Below are positions 6,715-13,972 of a DNA stretch of 35,460 nt, piece after piece. The notes below the pieces were generated by a model. It ran no database searches. It saw only the letters and a program-made list of their open reading frames with translations, and was not told where the DNA came from. A program made the translations under genes and the position numbers. Each line of letters starts with the position of its first letter. The stretch's first letter is position 1. Location of the stretch: the NCBI GenBank assembly GCA_041746855.1, contig JBGTGG010000064.1, forward strand, positions 1 through 35,460, read 5' to 3'. This DNA comes from JBGTGG01 sp041746855 (GTDB lineage Bacteria; Bacteroidota; Bacteroidia; Cytophagales; Cyclobacteriaceae).

Positions 6715-6745
6715 TTTGTAGCGCTATGAAAAAAAGTTAACTTCG
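6715..6745 (+). promoter_or_regulatory. Bacteroidota-type promoter for the gene at 6759
   Basis: TTTG at 6715-6718, a 19-base spacer, then TAACTTCG at 6738-6745, one mismatch from TAnnTTTG. The predicted transcription start is about 6749-6752. This leaves a leader of only about 8 bases before the ATG at 6759, or none if the in-frame GTG at 6750 is used. Confidence 0.6.
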
Positions 6746-6758
6746 CCCCGTGATTGGC

Positions 6759-7136
6759 ATGATCAGAAATTTTGCGTTTACAAAAATCCTATGGGGATTA
6801 ATGGGATTCTACCTGCTCAACATCAGTGTTGATGCGGCAGATGCAAATGCTGATCATCTCCCGGAGGATCTGTCAATCAATGACCAGGAAAGCATTATTG
6901 AAATTGTAATTGAGCAAATTCTAGGCTTTGAAGACGCCATTGAAGAGTATGACGACCATGACCCGGAAGACCACAACAAAAAGTCGAACGTTAAAGTAGA
7001 TATTTTCTCACAGCATGCTCTCCATTCGCCAATCAAAGAACCTTTCTTCAAAAGAAAGAAAAATAAATATCCCGACTACATTACTTCGTTAGCTAGCGGT
7101 TTTAAAAGCCCCGAAACTACTCCCCCCGAAATTTGA
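6759..7136 (+). CDS. Small secreted or membrane-anchored protein, function unknown
   Basis: 125 residues from the ATG at 6759; an in-frame GTG at 6750 would add three. The N-terminus has a hydrophobic signal or anchor segment (about residues 5-24) followed by a very acidic region with the block LSINDQESIIEIVIEQILG (about residues 38-56) and an EEYDDHDPEDH stretch that looks metal- or cation-binding. The C-terminal third is basic. I recognise this acidic architecture as recurring in Bacteroidota small proteins but know no function. It lies 75 bases upstream of the outer-membrane barrel gene and has its own promoter; the two may be coexpressed. The many Asp/His residues make a divalent-metal role conceivable, as inference only. 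Confidence 0.65.
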   Translation: MIRNFAFTKILWGLMGFYLLNISVDAADANADHLPEDLSINDQESIIEIVIEQILGFEDAIEEYDDHDPEDHNKKSNVKVDIFSQHALHSPIKEPFFKRKKNKYPDYITSLASGFKSPETTPPEI

Positions 7137-7178
7137 TTTGTTTTTTTAACCATGACCAATTCCTATACCCAACAGGCA

Positions 7179-7199
7179 TAGGATTTTCTTGTTATCCTA
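7179..7199 (+). other. Small inverted repeat upstream of the barrel gene
   Basis: TAGGAT (7179-7184) and ATCCTA (7194-7199) form a perfect 6-bp stem with a 9-base loop, ending 12 bases before the ATG at 7212. It is too weak for a terminator and could be an operator or a leader hairpin. Confidence 0.3.
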
Positions 7200-7211
7200 A
7201 CAAATTAAAAA

Positions 7212-8081
7212 ATGAACATCAGAAAAAAAATAATACCAATCGTTACACTGGTATTGGTATCATCAACTTATGCAGCTGCCCAAATTACCAATTCCGAAAA
7301 AGACAGTTTGTACATTCAGGAAATAGAAGAGCATAAAGAGCCCTATAAAGTTTTACATGCCGAACCACTTTACATTGACCTCATACGCGACCTTGGTGCA
7401 AGGAAAGGCGAAAAAGAATGGAACCTGGGGCTCGGGCTCACTGACAATTTAAAGTTTGATTCGTATGAAGCCCTTTTGGAATACGAATGGGCACCTCTCG
7501 ACCGGTTGGGATTGGAAGTAGAATTGCCTTTTACTTTTTACTCACCTGTGAACGGAACCGAGAGGGACTCCATTCCTTCCAACCTCTTGAACAGTGTAAA
7601 AGTTGCAGCGCAATGGTCATTTTTTGTAAGTGAAGCATGGGCTACTTCCATGGCCCTCGGATATATCAATGAATTTGTGCTCTCAGATTTTAGAAATTTT
7701 GGAAGCCCGCTACTCAAAGGCAATGTGTACAATCCCTTTTTTATAATAGCAAAACGGTGGGGAACCAATTATCACTCATTGATTTATACAGGCCCCATGA
7801 TTGAACAGGACTTTAAAACAAAAAAAGTCCATGGAGCTTACGACATCAATGCAAGTGCGCATTATATGATTTCCGGTACAAGGAATTTTATTGGTGTTGA
7901 GTTCAATATGACATTTGCCAACAATGACTTTGATATGACCATGCGTCCACAGATGCGGTTGGAAATTACGAACAATTTATTGATTGGAATAGTAGGAGGA
8001 ATCCCCATTAGCAGGGAAAATGAAAGATTGAGTTCATTTGTTAGGTTGATTTGGGAACCCGAGCACAAGAAGAAAAGATAA
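7212..8081 (+). CDS. Outer-membrane beta-barrel-like protein, HAEPL/DLGARKGEKEWN type
   Basis: 289 residues. A signal peptide covers residues 1-23 (basic start, hydrophobic core, AAA-Q). The mature part begins with the HAEPLYIDLIRDLGARKGE block (about 50-68), then alternating hydrophobic/aromatic strands typical of a transmembrane beta-barrel through to the C-terminus. From memory, proteins with this block are widespread in Bacteroidota, often poorly or misleadingly named, and tend to sit near cation or metal transport genes; no activity is established to my knowledge. The ORF starts at the ATG at 7212 with an A-rich leader. It probably forms a unit with the small acidic protein upstream. Confidence 0.65.
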   Translation: MNIRKKIIPIVTLVLVSSTYAAAQITNSEKDSLYIQEIEEHKEPYKVLHAEPLYIDLIRDLGARKGEKEWNLGLGLTDNLKFDSYEALLEYEWAPLDRLGLEVELPFTFYSPVNGTERDSIPSNLLNSVKVAAQWSFFVSEAWATSMALGYINEFVLSDFRNFGSPLLKGNVYNPFFIIAKRWGTNYHSLIYTGPMIEQDFKTKKVHGAYDINASAHYMISGTRNFIGVEFNMTFANNDFDMTMRPQMRLEITNNLLIGIVGGIPISRENERLSSFVRLIWEPEHKKKR

Positions 8082-8117
8082 CTATGATTTTTTGAAAAGT
8101 GTCAACAAGTTATTCCC

Positions 8118-9356
8118 TTACGCTTCAATCTTTTCCAATCGTTTTAACAGTGGGGGGTGACTATAATGGAAGAATACATATAACGGGTGCGGATACAAAT
8201 TGCTCAAGCTATCAACGGAAAGTTTTTTCAGTGCTCCACTAAGTGCATTTCCGTTATAGTTGTCTTTTGCGTAGGCATCCGCTTCAAATTCATTTTTACG
8301 ACTGAGCATGCTCATTAGCAACCCGGTAATGCCCGAGATGGGTGAAAAGAGGATCGTAAAAGCGATCAGGTTTAAATGAATAGCTTGCACCGTTCCACCC
8401 AACGCCAGTGAAACATTCTCATTGAATATCATCAGCGACAGGACATACAATGTGAATACAATCTGAACAACCGACAATACATATCCCCAAATGATGTGTC
8501 TCTTTTTAAAGTGACCAACTTCATGCGCCAACACGGCCACCAACTCCTCGGTGGTATGATTGGCGATCAAGGTATCGTACAATACAATTTTCTTTTTCTT
8601 GCCAATACCAGAGAAAAAGGCATTTGCTTTTTTGGAGCGCTTCGATCCATCCAATACAAAAATATTATCCAGCGGGAAATTGATCTTTCTAGCAAAAACT
8701 TCAATCGCAGTTTTTAGGTCGCCTTCTTCCAACGGGGTAAGTTTGTTGAAAAGTGGTAGGATCAAAGAGGTGTAAAACATATTGATGAACAACACAAAAG
8801 CTGCCGCGATCAATGAAAACCAAATCCAGAAATCGCTCCCGATGGATTGTACCAGATAAATCAACAACGCGAGAAGTCCACCGCCAATGATGGCTCCCAA
8901 CAAGTAGCCTTTTACTTTGTCAAGCACAAAAGTTTTTACAGTGGTTTTATTGAATCCATATTTTTCTTCAATCACAAACGTGGCATACCACTGAAAAGGC
9001 AGGGAAATAATATCCGAAGCAATCATGATAATGCCAAAAAAAGCCAGCGACAACAAAATTGGATTTTCGACAATCGGGCGGAGTAATGAATCAAGCCAAC
9101 CAAATCCACCAAAGAACAGCATCGCGAACGAAATCGCAAAACTAAATCCAGAAGAGAAAAATGAAAAACGGGTTTGCTCCCGATGGTAATCCAAGGATTT
9201 CAAATACTTGTCGTGATCATAGAAGCCGGCAACCTCCGCTGGTATTTCCCTTTTTTGAGCTTTCAAATTGAGGTAGTCCAGCACCTCCCCAAAAATATAA
9301 CTGACCGATACAATGATTAAAATTAGGGTGAGGATGGTTTCGGGAGTGAGCGACAT
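8118..9356 (-). CDS. M48 family CAAX-prenyl-protease-like zinc metallopeptidase (Ste24 type)
   Basis: 412 residues, inner-membrane. It has multiple hydrophobic segments (about 5-25, 65-85, 100-120, 150-170, 178-200, 290-310, 325-350). The zinc site is HEVGH (278-282) with the third ligand in NEFEAD (E356). The length and layout match Ste24/CAAX protease 1-type M48B enzymes rather than short HtpX. These cleave peptides or misfolded membrane proteins at the cytoplasmic face; bacteria have no known prenylated substrate, so a quality-control role is likelier. It is transcribed divergently from the gene at 9396, with 39 bases between the starts. Confidence 0.9.
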   Translation of the reverse strand: MSLTPETILTLILIIVSVSYIFGEVLDYLNLKAQKREIPAEVAGFYDHDKYLKSLDYHREQTRFSFFSSGFSFAISFAMLFFGGFGWLDSLLRPIVENPILLSLAFFGIIMIASDIISLPFQWYATFVIEEKYGFNKTTVKTFVLDKVKGYLLGAIIGGGLLALLIYLVQSIGSDFWIWFSLIAAAFVLFINMFYTSLILPLFNKLTPLEEGDLKTAIEVFARKINFPLDNIFVLDGSKRSKKANAFFSGIGKKKKIVLYDTLIANHTTEELVAVLAHEVGHFKKRHIIWGYVLSVVQIVFTLYVLSLMIFNENVSLALGGTVQAIHLNLIAFTILFSPISGITGLLMSMLSRKNEFEADAYAKDNYNGNALSGALKKLSVDSLSNLYPHPLYVFFHYSHPPLLKRLEKIEA

Positions 9357-9369
9357 GCGTTTGGTTTAT

Positions 9370-9377
9370 TATCTTTG
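9370..9377 (+). promoter_or_regulatory. -7 promoter box for the gene at 9396
   Basis: TATCTTTG is an exact TAnnTTTG match. No convincing TTTG lies 19 bases upstream. The box rules out the in-frame TTG at 9375 as the translation start, since that codon lies inside the box; the ATG at 9396 is left about 14 bases from the predicted transcription start. Confidence 0.5.
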
Positions 9378-9395
9378 CAGCAATTTACTACTGTT

Positions 9396-9884
9396 ATGCG
9401 ATTAAGAAAGGAAATTTCAAAATGGAGTTTTAAAACATTCCTAAGATGGTTCGGTGGATTGTTTCTGTTTCTAAATGTATTTTTTGCACTGGCTGGCTAT
9501 GTTGATTACAAAGACCCTTTCAACAATCGGGATTTTTTATATCGCTGGCTGACGATGGGGGTTTTTTATCCGCTCCTTCTCAGCGCTATCACAACAACGT
9601 CTTCCAGAAGTCTCACCATTACGCTGGATGATTTTCAAACCATTCCCGACTTTCGTAAAAAGTTATTATCCATTGCAACCGATGGATTTGCCATCATCAA
9701 AGATGAGCCTACCCTCACCGAACTAAAACCCACTTCCTGGTTTTATAAGACGCTCTATTTCTGGACCCGCTCAGAAAATGTTACCATCCGATGGACGGAT
9801 GATGAAGTTGTGATCGATGGCTCCCAACGTAAAGTATCAACGATTGAAGACTCCCTTACGTGGAACAAAATGTTTAAAGCCTAG
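9396..9884 (+). CDS. Membrane protein of unknown function
   Basis: 162 residues from the ATG at 9396. There are two hydrophobic segments (about 15-35 and 47-65), then a soluble C-terminal domain of about 95 residues rich in beta-type alternation with several Trp residues. The topology resembles small bacterial proteins with two membrane helices and a PH-like domain, but I cannot assign a family. It is followed 2 bases later by the DUF2721 gene, so the pair is probably one transcription unit. An earlier in-frame TTG (9375) is rejected because it lies inside the -7 box. Confidence 0.6.
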   Translation: MRLRKEISKWSFKTFLRWFGGLFLFLNVFFALAGYVDYKDPFNNRDFLYRWLTMGVFYPLLLSAITTTSSRSLTITLDDFQTIPDFRKKLLSIATDGFAIIKDEPTLTELKPTSWFYKTLYFWTRSENVTIRWTDDEVVIDGSQRKVSTIEDSLTWNKMFKA

Positions 9885-9886
9885 CC

Positions 9887-10282
9887 ATGCAAATTTCCAT
9901 CAATACGCCTGCCCTTTTGTTTCCGGCCATTACGTTGTTAATGTTGGCGTATACCAATCGGTTTCTGGCATTGGCCACACTCATTCGCAACCTGAGTACA
10001 AAGTGGAAACAAATTCCGGAAGATCGTACCGTTATCCGGGAACAAATCAAAAATTTAAAAAGGCGCTTGATCCTCATCAAACAAATGCAGGCCTCGGGAA
10101 TATTAAGTTTTTTCGTGTGTGTATTGAGTATGTTATTTATCTATCTGGAACACGAGGTATGGGCAGTATTTGCTTTTGGAGTAAGCTTACTGCTTTTGTT
10201 GTTGTCGCTTGCACTTTCGTTGAATGAAATTTTTATTTCCACACGGGCACTGGAAATTGAGTTAAAGGGAATGGCGGAGTAA
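9887..10282 (+). CDS. DUF2721 family membrane protein
   Basis: 131 residues. The pattern is DUF2721-like: an N-terminal hydrophobic segment with PALLFPAITLLMLAYTNRF (about 8-26), a cytoplasmic helical hairpin with conserved RxxxL and QIKxLxRR-type positions (about 45-65), then two further hydrophobic helices (about 70-92 and 94-118). The function of the family is unknown. It begins 2 bases after the preceding stop codon and converges with the YitT gene, whose stop codon is 8 bases downstream; no terminator is visible between them. Confidence 0.7.
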   Translation: MQISINTPALLFPAITLLMLAYTNRFLALATLIRNLSTKWKQIPEDRTVIREQIKNLKRRLILIKQMQASGILSFFVCVLSMLFIYLEHEVWAVFAFGVSLLLLLLSLALSLNEIFISTRALEIELKGMAE

Positions 10283-10290
10283 CTACTTGC

Positions 10291-11202
10291 CTACTCATGC
10301 ATGTCCCTTTTCTTAATCATCCCTCCTTTTATATCGTTCACACTATTCTCGACAACAAAAGCATTCTCATCAATTTTCGCGATTTCGGTTTTTAGTTTCT
10401 GCAATTCCAATCGGGTGATCACGGTATACAAGATGTCATACTCCCGTTCATGATGTCCCGATTTTCCATATCCTCCCTTTCCTTTAATAACCGTTACCCC
10501 TCTTCCCATATGATTAACAATGGCATGCTTTATTTCATCACTTTTTAAGGAAATAATCATCACACTGGTGTATTCTTCAATACCATGCACCACAAAGTCA
10601 ACAGTTTTTGAAGCCACCAGGTAGGTAAGGATAGCATACAATGCAGTTTCCATGTTGATCAAATAGGCAGCAACACCAAATATTAAAATGTTCAACACAA
10701 GAATAATATCGCCAACCGTCAATGTTGTTTTCCGGCTTGTATAGATTGCCAATACTTCCGTGCCGTCAATCACACTGCCGCCCCGTATCGACAATCCAAT
10801 TCCAAGCCCAAGAAAAAATCCACCAAAAAAGGCGATCAATAATTTATCGGTGGTAATTACCGGATATTGAACGAATGCCAAAACAATCGCGAGGCCTATG
10901 ATGGCAACCAACGTCCGGAAAGCAAACTTGGGTGAAATCTGTAAATACCCAATGATAATAAAGGGGATATTGATCAACACAACCAGGTACGCAAGATCAA
11001 TATCAGTAAGCAAATTCGTCAATAACGAAATCCCCATTACCCCACCATCCAAAAATTTATTGGGAAGCAAAAATCCTTTCAATCCAAAACCCGCAGAGAA
11101 TACACCAAGGAAAATAAAAAATCCACTTTTTATACCACGCTCAATGTTGATCCTTCTTATACGAAGGGCTTTTAATTGATTGAGGCGCTGACGAGTGGAC
11201 AT
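10291..11202 (-). CDS. YitT family (DUF161/DUF2179) membrane protein
   Basis: 303 residues from the ATG at 11202. Five or six hydrophobic segments carry the GLKGFLLPNKFLDGGVMGIS and GIGLSIRGGSVIDGTEVLA blocks characteristic of YitT proteins. The C-terminal DUF2179 domain (about 215-300) contains GRGVTVIKGKGGYG and DILYTVITRLE. The domain is proposed to be cytosolic and ligand-binding; the transport substrate is unknown. The frame stays open to 11259, but those codons cross a rho-independent terminator, so the start at 11202 is preferred. Its own -7-like box lies at 11207-11214. Confidence 0.85.
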   Translation of the reverse strand: MSTRQRLNQLKALRIRRINIERGIKSGFFIFLGVFSAGFGLKGFLLPNKFLDGGVMGISLLTNLLTDIDLAYLVVLINIPFIIIGYLQISPKFAFRTLVAIIGLAIVLAFVQYPVITTDKLLIAFFGGFFLGLGIGLSIRGGSVIDGTEVLAIYTSRKTTLTVGDIILVLNILIFGVAAYLINMETALYAILTYLVASKTVDFVVHGIEEYTSVMIISLKSDEIKHAIVNHMGRGVTVIKGKGGYGKSGHHEREYDILYTVITRLELQKLKTEIAKIDENAFVVENSVNDIKGGMIKKRDMHE

Positions 11203-11206
11203 ACCC

Positions 11207-11214
11207 GAAGATAA
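11207..11214 (-). promoter_or_regulatory. -7-like promoter box for the YitT gene
   Basis: On the minus strand the box reads TATCTTCG, one mismatch from TAnnTTTG, directly downstream of the terminator of the amidohydrolase operon. The ATG at 11202 lies 5 bases further on, so the message would be almost leaderless. No strong TTTG was found at the right distance. Confidence 0.4.
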
Positions 11215-11215
11215 T

Positions 11216-11250
11216 AAAAAAACAAAAAGGACAACCCTTTCGGATTGCCC
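11216..11250 (-). terminator. Rho-independent terminator of the amidohydrolase operon
   Basis: On the minus strand GGGCAATCC (from 11250) pairs with GGGTTGTCC (to 11229) as a 9-bp stem with two G-U pairs, closed by a GAAA tetraloop. A run of T residues interrupted by one G follows (complement of 11216-11228). It lies 29 bases after the stop codon of the last amidohydrolase gene. Confidence 0.85.
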
Positions 11251-11278
11251 CACAACCAAACTTAATCACAAAAAAAAA

Positions 11279-12589
11279 TTATTTCTTTTCCAGCCCCGGT
11301 TCACGCGACAAAAATTCTTCATACAATCTTGTTTGCCTACTGGTCATTGGAATTTGCCAACCATTGATAAAAACCTGAACAATATTGGTTTTTGTTTCAA
11401 AGGGATCGCCATCGCAAATAAATAAGTTGGCAGTTTTTCCAACTTCAATAGAACCCAGTTGATCGGCTACACCAAAAATTTCGGCTGGCACAATGGTCAC
11501 GGCTTTCAATGCTTCTTCTTTTCCCATACCGAATGCTGCGGCAAAGCCAGCATTATACGGAAGGTTTCGAACGTTCTCGGCTTGTTGTGTTTGAATAGCA
11601 ACTTTCACTCCTGCTTTCTGCATCAATCCTGGATTGGTGTAAGCTTTATCGTAACGATCGTAATCGCGCGAAGGTAAACTCAACACGGGCCCAACAATCA
11701 CTGGTATTTTTGCTTTGGTGATTTCATCGGCAACACGCCATCCTTCAGCAACGCCCGTAAGCACTACTTTTTTTATTTCCTTTTCCTTCACCCACTTCAA
11801 TGCCGCCTGGATATCTTTTGAAGCATTGACTTCTATCATCAACATCTTTTCGCCACGCACCACCGGTAGCAACGCATCCATTTCCGGATAATATCCGAGT
11901 CCTTTTCCTTTTGTTGCAGAATCCAGTTTATGATATTGAACCGCTTTATCCCAAACATCATTGAGTGTTTCCAATGCTTTCTCTGATGCTTTCTTTATTT
12001 CATCCTCAGACCTTCGATCATAAAAACCCCTTCTCCCCGTGTTCGGGAAAGCCAACACCACGCCTTCAAAACCTGCATACATCTGATCGGGCGTATATCC
12101 ATATAAATTTATCAATGCGGCTGTTCCCGCTAAAAGTCTTCCATCAGGTTTTGTGATTACGGTAGTAACACCGCTCACGCGCGTAACCGGTATCAATATT
12201 GAGTTCGGGTTAACAGCTGTCAGGGCTTTCATCTGTGGCACAATATCACCGGTTTCATTATGGTCTTGTGTCCGCGGGTCAGATCCCACTTCCGACAAAC
12301 CAATTTGTGTTCCGCTGTCGATCATGCCCGGATAAATCCACGCGCCTTTGCAATCAATGATGGTAGCTCCCGCAGGTGCTTGAACATTGGTTCCCACTGC
12401 GGTTATCTTTCCATTGGTGATCACCACTGTGCCGTTGCTGATTTTTCCTTTCGTTACCGTTTCAATATTGGCATTCGTCAACGCGAAGGTTCCGTATTTG
12501 CCTTTCAGGTCTTGTGCATCCAGGTGCAGTACAAAAACGCAAAGCAATGCAACAATCAATCCTGCTAAACTATATAGTTTTCTTTCCAT
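11279..12589 (-). CDS. Secreted amidohydrolase-fold protein lacking metal ligands (pseudoenzyme candidate)
   Basis: 436 residues. A signal peptide covers residues 1-25. The composite beta-sandwich and TIM-barrel arrangement of imidazolonepropionase-like amidohydrolases is visible: an N-terminal NGKITAVGTNV-type block, WIYPGMIDSGTQIGL where the HxH motif should be, and a C-terminal GSIEVGKTANLFICDGDPFE block. The position normally reading D-x-H-x-H reads DSGTQIG, and I find no replacement for the later His and Asp ligands. Hydrolase activity is therefore doubtful. It is last in the three-gene operon, 9 bases after the active-looking paralogue and before a strong terminator. It may be a structural partner or a binding protein. 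Confidence 0.8.
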   Translation of the reverse strand: MERKLYSLAGLIVALLCVFVLHLDAQDLKGKYGTFALTNANIETVTKGKISNGTVVITNGKITAVGTNVQAPAGATIIDCKGAWIYPGMIDSGTQIGLSEVGSDPRTQDHNETGDIVPQMKALTAVNPNSILIPVTRVSGVTTVITKPDGRLLAGTAALINLYGYTPDQMYAGFEGVVLAFPNTGRRGFYDRRSEDEIKKASEKALETLNDVWDKAVQYHKLDSATKGKGLGYYPEMDALLPVVRGEKMLMIEVNASKDIQAALKWVKEKEIKKVVLTGVAEGWRVADEITKAKIPVIVGPVLSLPSRDYDRYDKAYTNPGLMQKAGVKVAIQTQQAENVRNLPYNAGFAAAFGMGKEEALKAVTIVPAEIFGVADQLGSIEVGKTANLFICDGDPFETKTNIVQVFINGWQIPMTSRQTRLYEEFLSREPGLEKK

Positions 12590-12598
12590 GATTCCTTC

Positions 12599-13960
12599 TT
12601 ACTTAAGGTCAAATAATTTCATTCCCATCACCAATGCTTCTTCCATACAATGGTCATGTTGCTCATGGTGGTAAAACGTACCAACATCTATGGTTTGCCG
12701 TGGGTCAATGTAAATGCGTTGATCGTCCGCATCTTTTTCACGATCAAATTCTATCACCCCATCCACAAGCGTATACAATGGGATCGCATACACCGACAAA
12801 GGATGTGCACTAAAAATGGCAACATCGGCTTCCTTTCCAACTTCCAATGATCCAACACGGCTATCAATTCCCAATTGCTTTGCAGGGTTTATGGTAATCA
12901 ATGCCAATGCCTCTTCATCTGTAAGGCCACCATACTTCTGTGTCTTTGCTGCTTCATGATATAAATGGCGGATCAATTCTGCATCATCAGAATTAATAGA
13001 CGTGTTAACGCCATTCCTGGTAAGGATTGCTGCGTTATAGGCTGTCGAATAATACACTTCGAATTTGTATGCCCACCAATCGGCAAACACGGAAACCATC
13101 GCGCCCGCAGCGGCCAATTCGGGAGCTACTTTAAATCCTTCATTCACATGTTGAAATACCAAACGCGTGATCCCAAAATCTTTGCACACTTTCAACAACA
13201 TATAAATTTCATCTGCACGGTACGAGTGGCAATGCACAATAATATTTCCTTTCAGAATATCTGCCAATGTTTCCAACCGAAGATCGTACGCGGGTGGCGC
13301 ACCTCTAAATCCTTTGGCCGTCTTGGCTTTGTTATACGCATCCCACTCTGCCATATACTCTTTCGCTTTCGAAAACGATTCACGAAGTACAAACTCAACC
13401 CCCATTCGTGTGCTGGGTACCAATCCATTACCACCATGGTTACGCGTAGGGTTTTCACCCAAGGCAAACTTGATCGTCCGTGGTGCGCCTTGCATTACCA
13501 AATTATCCGCATTGACAGTTCCGTAGCGATGTTTAATCGTTTCGCATTGTCCACCGATCACATTTGCCGAACCATGCATCGCATGCGATATCGTAACTCC
13601 CCCCGCCAATGCGCGGTAAATCCCAACATCCAGCGGATCCAACGCATCGCCCGTAAACACTTCTGCTGTTACCGGACGCGTACCTTCATTCACAACATCG
13701 ATTGCAAGATGTGAATGCGCATCAATGATTCCCGGCATTACAAATTTTCCGCTTGCATCAATTTCTGTATATCCTTTTGGCAAGGCAATACCTTTTCCGA
13801 TTTTATCAATCTTTCCATCCTTGATGAGTAAATCCGTATTTTCAAGTGTTCCTTTTGTAACGGTGAGCACCGTTCCGTTTTTGATCAGAACATTTCCTTT
13901 CTCTTGTGCATGTACGGAAAAGAAAGACGTAAGGAATAAGAGTAAAATTATTTTCTTCAT
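12599..13960 (-). CDS. Secreted amidohydrolase with intact metal site
   Basis: 453 residues. A signal peptide covers residues 1-18 (to VHAQ). It is the only member of the trio keeping the amidohydrolase ligands: DAHSH (H82 and H84), HCH at 243-245, H271 in FQHVNEG and D325 in NSDDAEL, with the usual PGIIDAHSH entry and the C-terminal LGSLEVGKEADVAIFS block. Members of this subgroup cleave cyclic amide or peptide-like C-N bonds using one or two metal ions; the substrate cannot be told. It is exported, probably to the periplasm. It is flanked within 12 and 9 bases by two paralogues without ligands in one operon, suggesting a joint complex or shared substrate path. Confidence 0.85.
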   Translation of the reverse strand: MKKIILLLFLTSFFSVHAQEKGNVLIKNGTVLTVTKGTLENTDLLIKDGKIDKIGKGIALPKGYTEIDASGKFVMPGIIDAHSHLAIDVVNEGTRPVTAEVFTGDALDPLDVGIYRALAGGVTISHAMHGSANVIGGQCETIKHRYGTVNADNLVMQGAPRTIKFALGENPTRNHGGNGLVPSTRMGVEFVLRESFSKAKEYMAEWDAYNKAKTAKGFRGAPPAYDLRLETLADILKGNIIVHCHSYRADEIYMLLKVCKDFGITRLVFQHVNEGFKVAPELAAAGAMVSVFADWWAYKFEVYYSTAYNAAILTRNGVNTSINSDDAELIRHLYHEAAKTQKYGGLTDEEALALITINPAKQLGIDSRVGSLEVGKEADVAIFSAHPLSVYAIPLYTLVDGVIEFDREKDADDQRIYIDPRQTIDVGTFYHHEQHDHCMEEALVMGMKLFDLK

Positions 13961-13972
13961 GATTATCCTTGC

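Noticed and set aside
11203..11259. Extended start of the YitT gene
   Set aside because: The extension would translate through a strong rho-independent terminator and the -7 box; the ATG at 11202 fits the family start.
12965..13714. 249-codon plus-strand open frame
   Set aside because: It lies fully inside the minus-strand amidohydrolase gene, which has clear signal peptide and metal motifs; the frame is Cys/His/Arg-rich antisense shadow.
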